The notes beneath the pieces are model-generated. The model did not search any database and had not been told where the DNA came from. It saw only the letters and a list, made by a program, of their open reading frames with translations. A program made the translations under genes and the position numbers. This document shows positions 8,588-17,857 of a stretch of 64,000 nt of DNA, one piece after another (the stretch's first letter is position 1; every line of letters starts with the position of its first letter). The stretch is taken from contig AMFN01000001.1 in assembly GCA_000302695.1 (NCBI GenBank), positions 62,001 to 126,000 of the forward strand, in the 5' to 3' direction. Origin of the DNA: Enterobacteriaceae bacterium LSJC7 (GTDB lineage: Bacteria > Pseudomonadota > Gammaproteobacteria > Enterobacterales > Enterobacteriaceae).

Positions 8588-9486
8588 TGACGGTGTTAAA
8601 CGCCGTTTAATTTGCCATTTTCTACGTGTGTTCATGGGGGCGGTGGCCTGCCAGAAGAGAGATATATCATAAAGTTAATTTAAGTATTACCAGGGGGAAG
8701 TATGCCTGGCGTGCTGTTGCTGAAAGCGCCAGTACGCCAGCGATTATTTATTCATCCCGGGCGAAGAGTCTGATGTTTTTTTGCCTGGTGCTGGCGGTGA
8801 ATAGGCTTTCCAGATAAATCTGCTGGTGATTAATATTGTCTTTGTTTCTGTTTGTGAATGATATTACTCATCTGCTTTTGTTTTTTTCTCTATAAATTAA
8901 CGCTTTTAAGACGAGGGGTTTTTTATAAGAAAATTCTTTCATTGTTAACTTCAGGGTTTAGTTTTTGACTCGTCTTTTTACTAGTGCTTGTTGGTTGTTT
9001 TTAACGATCAGGGAAAGGGTTGATTTAGGTTTTTTTGCTATTATTGCCCCTGGTCCTGGCTTTTTGTTAGGACTTTTATTTTTCTGTATGATAAATCCGA
9101 TTGACAGTGTCGGGGCATTTTAATACTTTAATCCGATATTGCGTGTAACAGGTTTTTGCCTGGATTTTTGTTTCACAAATGCGGTGCCTCAGGCTTTCAG
9201 GATGAATTGCGAACCGCCCGCTGTGGTCAGTAAAACCAGTATAAAAAATTAAACATGCCTGAGGTGGTGAGATTTTTTGCTGCCTCGCGGCGCTATGGTG
9301 ATATAACACGTTGTTTTTATCTCATTCGTAGTGTTTGGTTTTTTTGTTGCTTTTGTGACAATGCTTATTCTGTTTTTATGTGAAAAATCTCATTAATGAA
9401 ATGAGGCAATAAAGCGCGTTCTATCGCTAAACAGGGCATAAACCTCCCAGAAACAGAATGAGTGAGAAAGTAGTTTATCATTAAGG
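8588..9486. other. Long A/T-rich non-coding region before the polysaccharide operon
   Basis: About 0.9 kb with many T-runs and no credible gene, unlike the G+C-rich genes on both sides. It must carry the promoter(s) for the operon starting at 9487 and would give a long leader. A candidate sigma-70 promoter is listed separately. Composition of this kind suits silencing by H-NS, which is inference only. I looked for an RcsAB box and for a full JUMPstart/ops element and found neither. Confidence 0.5.
9101..9129 (+). promoter_or_regulatory. Candidate sigma-70 promoter for the wza-wzb-wzc operon
   Basis: A perfect -35 hexamer TTGACA (9101-9106) is followed at 17 bases by TACTTT (9124-9129). It would start a transcript about 350 bases upstream of the first gene. 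In A/T-rich DNA such matches arise by chance. Confidence 0.35.
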
Positions 9487-10554
9487 ATGACGATAAATAA
9501 CATGCCGCAACTATTGATTGTATTTATCAGTGCGCTTCTGGCACTTTTAATTACGCGCTATCTGGCAATAAAAATAGGGCTTGTTGATAAGCCCAACGTA
9601 AGAAAACTACATCAGGGAGAGATTCCCCTGGTTGGTGGTATTTCCGTCTGGTTTGCGCTCACCGTTTTTTGCCTGTCACAATCTGAACCTTTCCCCTGGC
9701 AGGCATGGTATCTGCTGTGTTCTGGCTTACTGCTTATCGTTGGTGTGCTGGACGACCGCTTCGACCTTCCCGTTTTTCCTCGTGTGTTAGTACAACTGGT
9801 CGTCGCGGCGCTGATGATGGTTGCCGGACTCAAACTCTCCTCTTTTGGCGCTATCTTGCCTGGCATGGTGCTGATGCACGGTATCGTTAGCTACGGCATT
9901 ACCATACTGGCAGTCTGGGGGGCGATTAATGCATTCAATATGGTTGACGGTATCAACGGGCTGCTGGGGCTGCTTTCATGCGTGACGTTTGGGGCGCTGG
10001 CGCTGCTGTTTTATCTCGGTGCACGTCTGGATGTGGCGTTATGGTGTCTGGCTATCGTTGTGGCGATGGTGCCTTATTTGCTTTCAAACCTGGGAGTGCT
10101 GGGCGGGCCACGCACGCGTGTTTTCATGGGTGATGCGGGCAGTACTGTCATTGGTTTTACCGTCATCTGGTTTTTAATTATTGCCACGCAGGGTGGGCAG
10201 GCGGTGGCTTATCCGGTAACTGCACTCTGGATTATTGCCATTCCTCTGATGGATATGACCCGGCTTTTCTTTAGCCGCATGCTGAACGGCACGAGTCCTT
10301 TCAAGCCCGACAGGGAGCATTTGCATCACGTATTACAGCGCTATGGCCTGAGCACAACGTTGACGCTTGGTGCGATAACTGCGGCATCACTGGTGCTGGC
10401 GTTGGTTGGGATTGGGCTTGATGTCTATGGCGTTCATGAGTCCGTGAGCTTTGCGCTTTTTATGGTGTTATTTGCCGCCTATTTCTGGTTTACCGGTCGC
10501 AGTAAAAAGGCGAGCGAAAAAGCACAGCGTCATTCACAAGAAAAACAGGTATGA
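9487..10554 (+). CDS. WecA-like polyprenyl-phosphate sugar-1-phosphate transferase
   Basis: A multi-pass membrane enzyme of the MraY/WecA family (355 aa) that would load the first sugar-1-phosphate onto undecaprenyl phosphate on the inner face of the inner membrane. Family motifs in order: [21 protein letters not shown], the Mg-binding pair [30 protein letters not shown], and the cytoplasmic [13 protein letters not shown] loop. The C-terminal tail is short and basic. WecA for enterobacterial common antigen normally lies elsewhere, so this is a paralogue devoted to an exopolysaccharide. No ribosome site is well placed for the ATG at 9487; an in-frame ATG at 9502 is an alternative. It heads the wza-wzb-wzc operon, overlapping the next frame by ATGA. 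Confidence 0.88.
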   Translation: MTINNMPQLLIVFISALLALLITRYLAIKIGLVDKPNVRKLHQGEIPLVGGISVWFALTVFCLSQSEPFPWQAWYLLCSGLLLIVGVLDDRFDLPVFPRVLVQLVVAALMMVAGLKLSSFGAILPGMVLMHGIVSYGITILAVWGAINAFNMVDGINGLLGLLSCVTFGALALLFYLGARLDVALWCLAIVVAMVPYLLSNLGVLGGPRTRVFMGDAGSTVIGFTVIWFLIIATQGGQAVAYPVTALWIIAIPLMDMTRLFFSRMLNGTSPFKPDREHLHHVLQRYGLSTTLTLGAITAASLVLALVGIGLDVYGVHESVSFALFMVLFAAYFWFTGRSKKASEKAQRHSQEKQV

Positions 10555-10613
10555 AAGCGCGATGGCCTCAGGCTGAGGCAAGCGGTCGCATTGGTCATAA
10601 AATGGAATTTACA

Positions 10614-11834
10614 ATGAAAATGATAAAAGCACTTCCCGTCTTTGTTGCCGCAGCACTGTTAAGCGGCTGCGTATTTGCACCGGGAACGTACCTTTCGACA
10701 CAGGGAAAAAATGTCGTTAAGCAGCAGGATGCGGATTTTGATATTGATGAGCTGGTCAATGTCCTGCCGATGACGCCAACGCTCATCGAGAAAATGCGTC
10801 CACAGGAAGTACGCGCTCGCAGCAATCCTCAGCTGGATTTGGCACTGCAAAATTATGAATACCGCGTAGGTGCAGGCGATGTGCTGATGGTGACCGTCTG
10901 GGATCACCCGGAACTGACAACGCCCGCTGGCACCTACCGCAGCGCCAGTGATACCGGCAACTGGGTTAACTCCGATGGCACCATTTTCTATCCCTATATC
11001 GGTCGCGTGAATGTTGCTGGAAAAACGCTGGATGAGGTACGCCGCCTGATTACTAACCGACTGGCGACCTATATCGAAGAACCACAGGTTGACGTGAGTG
11101 TGGCGGCATTTCGTTCTCAGAAGGCCTACGTCACGGGTGAGGTTGCAACCTCCGGCCAGCAGCCAATTACCAACGTTCCTCTGACCGTGCTGGATGCTAT
11201 CAATAAGGCAGGCGGCCTGACGGCAGATGCGGACTGGCACAACGTTGTGCTAACGCATAACGGGCAGGAGCAGCGTATCTCGCTGCAGGCGCTGATGCAA
11301 AAAGGGGATTTGATGCAGAACCATCTGCTCAGTCCTGGCGATATTCTTTACGTACCGCGTAACGATGCGCTGAAAGTTTTCGTGATGGGTGAGGTCAGTA
11401 AGCAGACTACGCTGCGTATGGATCGCAGCGGTATGACGTTGACCGAAGCGCTCAGTGGTGCCGAAGGGCTTTCCCAGAACATGGCGGACGCCACGGGCAT
11501 TTTTGTCATTCGTTCGAAACGTACAGCTCGTCAGTCTGAGCCGGTATCTGATGAAGTAAACCACGCTGCACAGCAAACTGTTGCCTCTGTAAATGCGAGC
11601 AGCACTATTCCAGCCGCAAAAGGAAAGATTGCCGATATCTATCAGCTCAATCTTTCCGATGCTACCGCACTGATTATGGGAACGGAATTCCAGCTACAGC
11701 CTTATGACGTGGTGTATGTCACCGCGGCACCTGTTGTGCGCTGGAATCGCGTGGTCAATCAGTTGCTACCGACCATTACTGGTATCAACAACATAACCGA
11801 AGTGGCAAGTTGGGTGAAAAAATGGGGGCGTTAA
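10614..11834 (+). CDS. wza: Wza, outer-membrane polysaccharide export lipoprotein
   Basis: Wza forms the octameric channel that carries group 1-type capsule or colanic-type polysaccharide through the periplasm and outer membrane. The sequence has a lipoprotein signal (LLSGC), [14 protein letters not shown], and the polysaccharide-export signature [19 protein letters not shown] with [13 protein letters not shown]. Next come the soluble ligand-binding domains ([24 protein letters not shown]) and the C-terminal amphipathic helix region. At 406 aa from this start it is longer than E. coli Wza (379) because of an extra segment of about 30 residues near 11518-11616 ([12 protein letters not shown]...). 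An upstream in-frame ATG at 10551 overlaps the previous stop as ATGA and could be used instead. Confidence 0.92.
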   Translation: MKMIKALPVFVAAALLSGCVFAPGTYLSTQGKNVVKQQDADFDIDELVNVLPMTPTLIEKMRPQEVRARSNPQLDLALQNYEYRVGAGDVLMVTVWDHPELTTPAGTYRSASDTGNWVNSDGTIFYPYIGRVNVAGKTLDEVRRLITNRLATYIEEPQVDVSVAAFRSQKAYVTGEVATSGQQPITNVPLTVLDAINKAGGLTADADWHNVVLTHNGQEQRISLQALMQKGDLMQNHLLSPGDILYVPRNDALKVFVMGEVSKQTTLRMDRSGMTLTEALSGAEGLSQNMADATGIFVIRSKRTARQSEPVSDEVNHAAQQTVASVNASSTIPAAKGKIADIYQLNLSDATALIMGTEFQLQPYDVVYVTAAPVVRWNRVVNQLLPTITGINNITEVASWVKKWGR

Positions 11835-12268
11835 AAATACGTTCAGTGCTGATTGTCTGCATGGGGAACATTTGCCGTTCGCCTGTGGGAGAAGCGCTGC
11901 TGCAACGCAGGCAGCGCGATATTCGCATTGAGTCAGCGGGCATTCGTGCGCTGGTTGGGCGTCCGGCAGATGCGGTAACCTCAACGCTTGCCGGGCGGCA
12001 TGGCCTGGCGCTGGAGGGGCACCGTGCCAGGCAACTGACGGCCGAATTGTGCCGTAATAACGATCTCATTCTTGTGATGGAAAAGCAGCATGTTGAGCAT
12101 ATCACGCACCTTGCACCAGAAGTGCGCGGTAAGACGATGCTGCTGGGCCACTGGCTACAGCGGACCGAGATTGCTGACCCTTACCAAAAGAGCACGTCGT
12201 TTTATGAGTTCGTTTATGGACAAATGGACCAGGCCGTTGAGCGATGGGCAAATGTTCTGTCACGATAA
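11822..12268 (+). CDS. wzb: Wzb, low-molecular-weight protein-tyrosine phosphatase
   Basis: Cytoplasmic phosphatase that removes phosphate from the Wzc tyrosine cluster. The P-loop CMGNICRSP near the N-terminus supplies the nucleophile Cys and Arg, and IADPYQKS near the C-terminus supplies the general acid Asp, as in Wzb/Etp. The start at 11822 lies inside the last codons of wza, with GGGTGA a few bases upstream; an ATG at 11810 is also in frame. The 148 aa length matches E. coli Wzb (147). The overlap with wza suggests coupled translation. Confidence 0.93.
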   Translation: MGALKIRSVLIVCMGNICRSPVGEALLQRRQRDIRIESAGIRALVGRPADAVTSTLAGRHGLALEGHRARQLTAELCRNNDLILVMEKQHVEHITHLAPEVRGKTMLLGHWLQRTEIADPYQKSTSFYEFVYGQMDQAVERWANVLSR

Positions 12269-12286
12269 TTTTTTCAGGGATAGTGA

Positions 12287-14449
12287 ATGGCAATGCAACA
12301 GCGTCTGACCAGTGATTCAGGCGAGCGGGAGTTGGATTTAGGTAAGCTTCTGTTTTCATTATTGGATCATAAATGGGTCATCATCCTCACCGTGCTGGCT
12401 TCGTTTTTGCTGGGACTGGTTTATGTTAGCTGCGCTACCCCGGTATACCGGGCGAATGCGCTGATCCAAATCGATAAAAATAGCAGCAGTTCGTTGTTGG
12501 GCGATCTGTCGAGTTTGCTTTCGGACAAAAGTATGCAGTCCGGTTCTGAAGTCGAAATTATTAAATCCCGTATGGTGGTCGGCCAAACCGTTCAGGAACT
12601 GGGGCTGGATCTGCGGATTAAGGAAAAACGCCTGCCTTTAATTGGTGACGCCATCGCGCGCTTGTTTGATCTTGAGGACGGCAAAATTGCGATTTCCCGG
12701 CTGATTATCGATGGCACCTTTACCAATACGCAACTGACGCTGGCCGTACTGTCACCCACAACCTACCAGGTGACGCTACCTGAGGGGCGCTCGGTAAATG
12801 GTGAAGTGGGTAAGCTGCTGGAAAACGATGCCCTGACGCTACTGGTCAGCGATATACAGGCTGAGCCGGGTACCGTATTTCGCATAGAAAAACTGCAGGT
12901 GCAGACCGCGGTCGAATCACTGCTACAAAAGTTTTCTGTTGCGGATAAGGGTAAAGATACCGGCGTGATGCAGTTGACCTACGAAGGCGAAGATCCGACC
13001 TTGATTCGCAAGGTGCTGGACAGCATTTCGCGCAACTATTTACAGCAGAACATCGACTGGAAATCGGAAGAAGCCGAGCGCAGCCTGGTGTTTGTTAACG
13101 ACCAGTTGCCCAAAATTCGCGCTTCACTTAACGAAGCTGAAGACAAGCTCAATCAGTTTCGCCAGAAAAATGAATCGGTCGATCTTTCTCTGGAAGCGAA
13201 AAGCGTGCTTGATACGATGGTGAACGTTGAAGCCGGGCTTAATGAGTTGACCTTCAAAGAAGCGGAGATCTCCAAGCTTTATACCCGCGAGCACCCGGCG
13301 TACCGGGCATTGAATGAAAAGCGCAAGACATTGATTCAGGAACGTAACAAGCTCAATCAGCGTGTTGAATCAATGCCGGGTACACAGCAAGAAATCCTGC
13401 GCCTGACGCGCGACGTTGAGTCGACACAGCAAGTGTATATGCAGTTGCTCAATAAGCAGCAGGAGCTGAAGATAAGCAAAGCAAGCACGGTGGGACACGT
13501 GCGTATTGTTGACAATGCCGTGACCGAAACAAGGCCGGTAAAACCGAAAAAGGCACTGATTGTTGCGGTGTTTATTCTGCTGGGCGGCATGCTCTCCTGT
13601 GCGCTGGTGCTGGTGAAAATGCTGTTTAACCACGGTCTTCAGAGTGCCAGTGAACTTGAGACGCACGGTGTGAATGTGTATGCGAATATCCCCTTAAGTC
13701 GTGCCCAGCAAGGGCCGATGCACGGGCACAGGCCACGCTTTCGCAAACCACGGCGCGGCAGTGATGGGCTACTGGCTGTTAAGGATCCGGCCGATCTGGC
13801 TATTGAAGCTCTGCGTAACGTGCGTACCAGCGTTCAGTTCTCCATGATCAATGCAGATAACAATGTTCTGATGATCTCTGGCCCAACGCCAGGTGTGGGA
13901 AAAACGTTTGTTACCAGCAACCTGGCGGCAGTGTTTGCCCAGAGCGGGCAGCGCGTACTGCTCATTGACTGTGATATGCGCCGCGGTGATTCCCATAAAA
14001 CGTTTGGCTGCAACTCAGCCCCCGGTTTGAGCGATGTGCTCAGCGGCGTGCGTCGGCCAGAAGATGTCATGTTAAAGACCGAGGTCGAAGGGCTGGACTT
14101 TATATCTCGTGGTTCAAAGTGCAGCACGCCGTCAGAATTGCTGATGCACCCGCGTTTTGCTGACATGCTGGCGACTTTTTCTGCGCAGTATGACATGGTG
14201 TTGCTCGACTCTCCGCCCATCCTGGCGGTGGCCGATGCTGCGATTATCGGCAAGCATGCCGGCTGCTCGCTGCTGGTGGCGCGTTTTGAAAACAACAGTC
14301 TGAAAGAAGTGGATGCCAGTATTCGCCGCTTTATGAACAATGGTGTGACGATCAATGGCGCTATTCTCAATGGTACCGTGGAGCGTTACTCAAACTTCTA
14401 CGAGTACGGTTTGCACCATCACTATAGCTACGACGATCGCCATGACTAA
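12287..14449 (+). CDS. wzc: Wzc, polysaccharide co-polymerase / tyrosine autokinase
   Basis: Inner-membrane BY-kinase of 720 aa that works with Wza in chain assembly and export. Order of domains: N-terminal Wzz domain with membrane segment HKWVIILTVLASFLLGLVY (about residues 28-46), a long periplasmic coiled-coil part, and a second membrane segment near residues 425-445. The cytoplasmic kinase then has Walker A GPTPGVGKTF (about 532), Walker A' VLLIDCDMRRGD (about 558) and Walker B DMVLLDSPP (about 637). The C-terminus carries the tyrosine cluster YSNFYEYGLHHHYSYDD that is phosphorylated in trans. The gene follows wzb by 18 bases and ends just before a terminator. Confidence 0.93.
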   Translation: MAMQQRLTSDSGERELDLGKLLFSLLDHKWVIILTVLASFLLGLVYVSCATPVYRANALIQIDKNSSSSLLGDLSSLLSDKSMQSGSEVEIIKSRMVVGQTVQELGLDLRIKEKRLPLIGDAIARLFDLEDGKIAISRLIIDGTFTNTQLTLAVLSPTTYQVTLPEGRSVNGEVGKLLENDALTLLVSDIQAEPGTVFRIEKLQVQTAVESLLQKFSVADKGKDTGVMQLTYEGEDPTLIRKVLDSISRNYLQQNIDWKSEEAERSLVFVNDQLPKIRASLNEAEDKLNQFRQKNESVDLSLEAKSVLDTMVNVEAGLNELTFKEAEISKLYTREHPAYRALNEKRKTLIQERNKLNQRVESMPGTQQEILRLTRDVESTQQVYMQLLNKQQELKISKASTVGHVRIVDNAVTETRPVKPKKALIVAVFILLGGMLSCALVLVKMLFNHGLQSASELETHGVNVYANIPLSRAQQGPMHGHRPRFRKPRRGSDGLLAVKDPADLAIEALRNVRTSVQFSMINADNNVLMISGPTPGVGKTFVTSNLAAVFAQSGQRVLLIDCDMRRGDSHKTFGCNSAPGLSDVLSGVRRPEDVMLKTEVEGLDFISRGSKCSTPSELLMHPRFADMLATFSAQYDMVLLDSPPILAVADAAIIGKHAGCSLLVARFENNSLKEVDASIRRFMNNGVTINGAILNGTVERYSNFYEYGLHHHYSYDDRHD

Positions 14450-14482
14450 ACCACCTGGTGGTGGTCAGCGTAATAACAATAA

Positions 14483-14506
14483 AAAAGGCGCCTCCTGGCG
14501 CCTTTT
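14483..14506. terminator. Bidirectional terminator between wzc and hemB
   Basis: AAAAGGCGCC-TCCT-GGCGCCTTTT: a six-pair G+C stem with four-base loop, A-run before and T-run after, so it can stop transcripts from both sides. Confidence 0.9.
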
Positions 14507-14519
14507 GTTTGGGCTGCTT

Positions 14520-15506
14520 TCAGAGCAGCTTTTGCTCGGCAACATCGAGCGCAAAATAGCTCAGGATCAGATCAGCACCTGCGCGCTTAATAGCGCCCAG
14601 GCTTTCCAGCACCACGCTACGCTCATCAACTGCGCCTGCCAGGGCCGCAAACTTGATCATCGCGTATTCACCGCTCACCTGGTAGGCCGCCAGCGGTAAA
14701 TCGCTGCGCTCGCGGATATCGCGCACGATGTCCAGATAGGCACCGGCAGGTTTCACCATCAGGCAGTCGGCACCCTGAGCCTCATCCAGTAACGACTCAC
14801 GAATCGCTTCGCGACGATTCATGGGGCTCATCTGGTAGGTTTTGCGATCGCCTTTCAGGGCTGTACCGGCGGCTTCGCGGAACGGACCGTAAAATGAAGA
14901 GGCAAATTTGGTGGAGTAGGCCATGATTGCCGTTTGGCTAAAGCCCTCAGCGTCCAGCGCCTGACGGATTGCCTGGACCTGCCCGTCCATCGCCGCTGAC
15001 GGCGCGATGAAGTCTGCTCCGGCTCTGGCGGCGGCCACAGCCTGCTTACCGAGGTTGACAAGGGTGGCGTCGTTATCCACACCGTGCTCACACAGCACGC
15101 CGCAGTGGCCGTGCGTGGTGTATTCGCAAAAGCAGGTGTCGGACATTACGATAAGTTCTGGCGCGGTTTGTTTGGCAATGCGCGACATACGTGCCACCAG
15201 CCCGTTGTCATTCCAGGTATCGCTACCTGTTTCATCGGTATGGTGAGAAATACCAAATGTCATGATGGAACGGATACCGGCTTTGGCGATGCGTTCAATT
15301 TCGTGAGCCAGACGCTTTTCAGGGATGCGCATAACGCCTGGCATCGCTTCGATAGGCACGTAATCATCAAGGCCCTCTTCTACAAAGATGGGCAAAACCA
15401 GGTCGTTAAGAGAAAGGGAGGTTTCTTCGAACATCGCGCGCATTGCGCCAGACTGGCGCAGGCGGCGCGGGCGGTTAATTAAGGAGAAATCAGGCATTGC
15501 AGTCAC
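14520..15506 (-). CDS. hemB: HemB, delta-aminolevulinic acid dehydratase (porphobilinogen synthase)
   Basis: Condenses two molecules of 5-aminolevulinate to porphobilinogen, the second common step of tetrapyrrole synthesis in the cytoplasm. The Schiff-base lysines are seen at about residues 200 ([12 protein letters not shown]) and 252 (LMVKPAGAY). The zinc-binding cysteines are in [15 protein letters not shown]. Length 328 aa with the GTG start at 15506; an ATG three codons later (15497) is equally possible and would still give a full-length enzyme. In E. coli hemB is followed by the sbmA-ampH region; here its upstream neighbour is an AraC-type regulator gene, a rearranged context. Confidence 0.97.
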   Translation of the reverse strand: MTAMPDFSLINRPRRLRQSGAMRAMFEETSLSLNDLVLPIFVEEGLDDYVPIEAMPGVMRIPEKRLAHEIERIAKAGIRSIMTFGISHHTDETGSDTWNDNGLVARMSRIAKQTAPELIVMSDTCFCEYTTHGHCGVLCEHGVDNDATLVNLGKQAVAAARAGADFIAPSAAMDGQVQAIRQALDAEGFSQTAIMAYSTKFASSFYGPFREAAGTALKGDRKTYQMSPMNRREAIRESLLDEAQGADCLMVKPAGAYLDIVRDIRERSDLPLAAYQVSGEYAMIKFAALAGAVDERSVVLESLGAIKRAGADLILSYFALDVAEQKLL

Positions 15507-15705
15507 TCTGTTCTGTGTGAAACATACCGTTCATGTTACCCGATTTTTACTGTGGTGTTTTACGTTTGGGGCCGTTGTCGTCGTTGAAACGTCAAAAATG
15601 GGCGTCGAGGGTCGCGAAAAGCGCAAGCAATAACAGGAAAGGGCAAGTGTAGGGCTGAAACTGCGTTTCCCGCCGCAGAACGATGGGAAACACAACTCAC
15701 TGGCG

Positions 15706-16125
15706 TCATTCGGCTCTTTTGATGTCCAGAGAATAAAGTGACTGACACGTCTGGCACATCTGCTCACCTTCCAGACCATTAAAAAGATGATTTCTTCTGG
15801 CACGGCATTGAGACGGTGTACAGGTCATCACGTGTTTAAAGGTACGCGTATACGACTGCTGTGAACTGAAGCTGTATTTTTCGGCTATCTCAATAATCGA
15901 GCAATCACCAAATTTCAGATCGCGAATCGAACGGTGCAGCTTGTCGTGACGGATATAGCTGGCAGCGGTGATGGACATTTGCTCATAAAACATCCGTTGC
16001 AAATGCCATTTGGAATAACCTGCAATACGGGACAGGTCGTCCAGCGTGATTTTTTCGTGAATATGATCGTCAATCCAGTAGAGAATTTGTTCAATCACGT
16101 TTGCGGAGAAGTGGTCCTTTCTCAT
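15706..16125 (-). CDS. AraC-family regulator of the MarA/SoxS/RamA/TetD size class
   Basis: A one-domain AraC protein of 139 aa made only of the two helix-turn-helix motifs. The first is ITLDDLSRIAGYSKWHLQRMFYEQM; the second is SIIEIAEKYSFSSQQSYTRTFKHVMTCTPSQCR. GYSKWHLQRMF is the near-invariant signature of MarA, SoxS, RamA and Rob, which bind mar/sox boxes and raise efflux and stress genes. The C-terminal tail is longer than in MarA and carries a C-x-x-C (MCQTCQ). It lies 120 bases downstream of hosA in the same direction, so it may be co-transcribed or have its own promoter in the A/T-rich gap. It is not a clear orthologue of any named member. Confidence 0.85.
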   Translation of the reverse strand: MRKDHFSANVIEQILYWIDDHIHEKITLDDLSRIAGYSKWHLQRMFYEQMSITAASYIRHDKLHRSIRDLKFGDCSIIEIAEKYSFSSQQSYTRTFKHVMTCTPSQCRARRNHLFNGLEGEQMCQTCQSLYSLDIKRAE

Positions 16126-16245
16126 CCATGTGTCCTCCAGAAATAAGAATTATCTAATTATGGACACAAATTTTTATAAGTGTGTGTATAAAGAAATAAA
16201 ATAGTCTGAATTATTCAAGTTATGCAAAGATAAAGTCAATTTTGA

Positions 16246-16653
16246 TCATTTATTCATCATTTTCAATATCAGAGACGAGATTTGCTCTTGCTGCCCGGGT
16301 GTCATTCTATCGAGAAATTGCTTATCGACGTCAATAGCGCGTGGAATGGCGCTTTGAAGTAATGCCTGGCCTTCATCGGTAAGCCAGATAAAACGACGAC
16401 GTTTGTCACAAGGATCGCATTCGCGTCTGACCAGCCCACGCTGCTCCATGCGACTGAGCATTTCGGCAAGCGTCGCTTTTGTGCTAACGGCAACATCAAT
16501 CAGTGTGACCTGTTCGATGCCAGGGTTCTCTGCAATAGAGCGCATTACGGCGTATTGCGGCTTGGTGATATCCGGTAAACGGTGTTGCCAGTGTGAGGTA
16601 TGTTGTTGAAAAAGCTGCCGTAAAAGGTGAAAGGTTTCATTTTTTACCTGCAT
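16246..16653 (-). CDS. hosA: HosA, MarR-type regulator of hydroxyarylic acid decarboxylase genes
   Basis: 135 aa, the same length as E. coli HosA and very similar throughout: FHLLRQLFQQHTSHWQHRLPD, TKPQYAVMRSIAENPGIEQV, AVSTKATLAEMLSRMEQRGLVRRECDP, CDKRRRFIWLT. The middle part is the winged helix-turn-helix. In E. coli HosA is known as a 4-hydroxybenzoate-responsive repressor of the divergent non-oxidative decarboxylase operon. The same divergent arrangement is present here, with a perfect palindrome in front of bsdB. It starts at 16653 on the minus strand. Confidence 0.9.
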   Translation of the reverse strand: MQVKNETFHLLRQLFQQHTSHWQHRLPDITKPQYAVMRSIAENPGIEQVTLIDVAVSTKATLAEMLSRMEQRGLVRRECDPCDKRRRFIWLTDEGQALLQSAIPRAIDVDKQFLDRMTPGQQEQISSLILKMMNK

Positions 16654-17251
16654 GATTACGGCTCCCGGGTTGAGAAAGTCGCGTTATCATAGCGCTGTGC
16701 TGCCAGGAATTTAAGACATGTGTGCGTTTTTGAGGCCGGCAAATGCTGCACGGCTTAACAAGTCGGCTTTTGAGCGATTTAAAAAAGGAATTGCCAGCAT
16801 GATATTGCACTACACGGGCAGTAAATAACTATTATTCTGTCGATAAAGAGAGCATTTTGCCTGATTATTCTATTTTTGTGTTAACGGCTTTTAATTACAC
16901 TGTAAAAATAACTTCTCATTTTTAGAAAATAGAGGATTTCATTTATCAAGAAATGGCGAGCATTATTTTAACTCAGGTTTCAATTTTTCATCCCATATCC
17001 TGTTCAGGTCCGGATTTTACTGCGCAATCGCGCCATCAATGCTCTGATAAGGCATATTTTCCCCAGACGGACTGATTGTCGGGTATAAAAGCCAGCCTTG
17101 TTACAATAAATTTTTGAGAATAAACACAACTGAGCGACGGCCAGTGTCCCTGCACCGGATATTGACTTTTCGTGCTACCCGCACTTGCGAGCCGATTTTG
17201 TCCGTGTCATGGTAAATAAAAGTTCGTATACGAACAATTTGCGAGGTAACG
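16654..17251. other. Divergent hosA / bsdB regulatory region
   Basis: About 0.6 kb, A/T-rich, without a gene. It separates hosA from the operon it probably controls and contains the palindrome at 17222-17235. A/T-rich hexamers are abundant, so I cannot pick promoters with confidence; TAAATA at 17213-17218, just before the palindrome, is a possible -10. Confidence 0.5.
17222..17235. promoter_or_regulatory. Probable HosA operator, perfect 14-bp palindrome
   Basis: GTTCGTATACGAAC is a perfect inverted repeat ending 16 bases before the bsdB start codon and just downstream of a possible -10 (TAAATA). Size and symmetry suit a MarR-type dimer, and position suits repression of bsdBCD. Assignment to HosA is by context. 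Confidence 0.7.
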
Positions 17252-17857
17252 ATGAAAATCATTGTTGGGATCACAGGGGCCACCGGTGCACCGCTTGGCG
17301 TTGCGTTATTACAGGCGCTGCGTGATATGCCGCAGGTGGAAACGCACTTTGTGATGTCGAAGTGGGCCAGAACCACCATTGAGCTGGAAACGCCGTGGCA
17401 GGCGAGAGAGGTGGCTGCGCTGGCGGATGTGCACTATAGCGCGGCGGATCAAGCGGCGGCGATCTCATCGGGATCGTTTAAGACTGACGGCATGGTGATT
17501 ATTCCATGCAGCATGAAAACGCTGGCCGGGATCCGCGCCGGTTACGCAGAAGGATTAGTGGGGCGCGCCGCTGACGTGGTGCTCAAAGAGGGGCGCAAGC
17601 TGGTTCTGGTCCCGCGCGAAACGCCGCTCAGTGCCATTCATCTGGAAAACATGCTGGCCTTGTCGCGGATGGGCGTGGCGATGGTGCCGCCCATGCCCGC
17701 GTATTACAACCACCCGCGCACTATCGATGATGTCACTCACCATATCGTCAGCCGCGTGCTGGATCAGTTTGGCCTCAATTCACCGCTGGCCCGTCGCTGG
17801 CAGGGGCTTCAACGCGCAGAACAATCGCATCAGGAGGAGTACGAAAATGGCATTTGA
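17252..17857 (+). CDS. bsdB: BsdB, flavin prenyltransferase (UbiX family)
   Basis: Makes the prenylated FMN cofactor needed by the UbiD-type decarboxylase BsdC. Motifs: N-terminal GITGATGAPLGVALL nucleotide loop, SSGSFKTDGMVIIPCSMKTLAGI, LVLVPRETPLSAIHLENM and MVPPMPAYYNHP. At 201 aa it matches the KpdB/EcdB/Pad1 group more than housekeeping UbiX. GCGAGG precedes the ATG. It is the first gene of bsdBCD, and its 3' end overlaps bsdC by 11 bases. Confidence 0.92.
   Translation: MKIIVGITGATGAPLGVALLQALRDMPQVETHFVMSKWARTTIELETPWQAREVAALADVHYSAADQAAAISSGSFKTDGMVIIPCSMKTLAGIRAGYAEGLVGRAADVVLKEGRKLVLVPRETPLSAIHLENMLALSRMGVAMVPPMPAYYNHPRTIDDVTHHIVSRVLDQFGLNSPLARRWQGLQRAEQSHQEEYENGI

Noticed and set aside
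8636-8650. GGGGGCGGTGGCCTG as a possible ops/JUMPstart element for RfaH
   Set aside because: It differs from the GGCGGTAGCGTG core at two positions, lacks the rest of the JUMPstart motif and lies 840 bases before the first gene.
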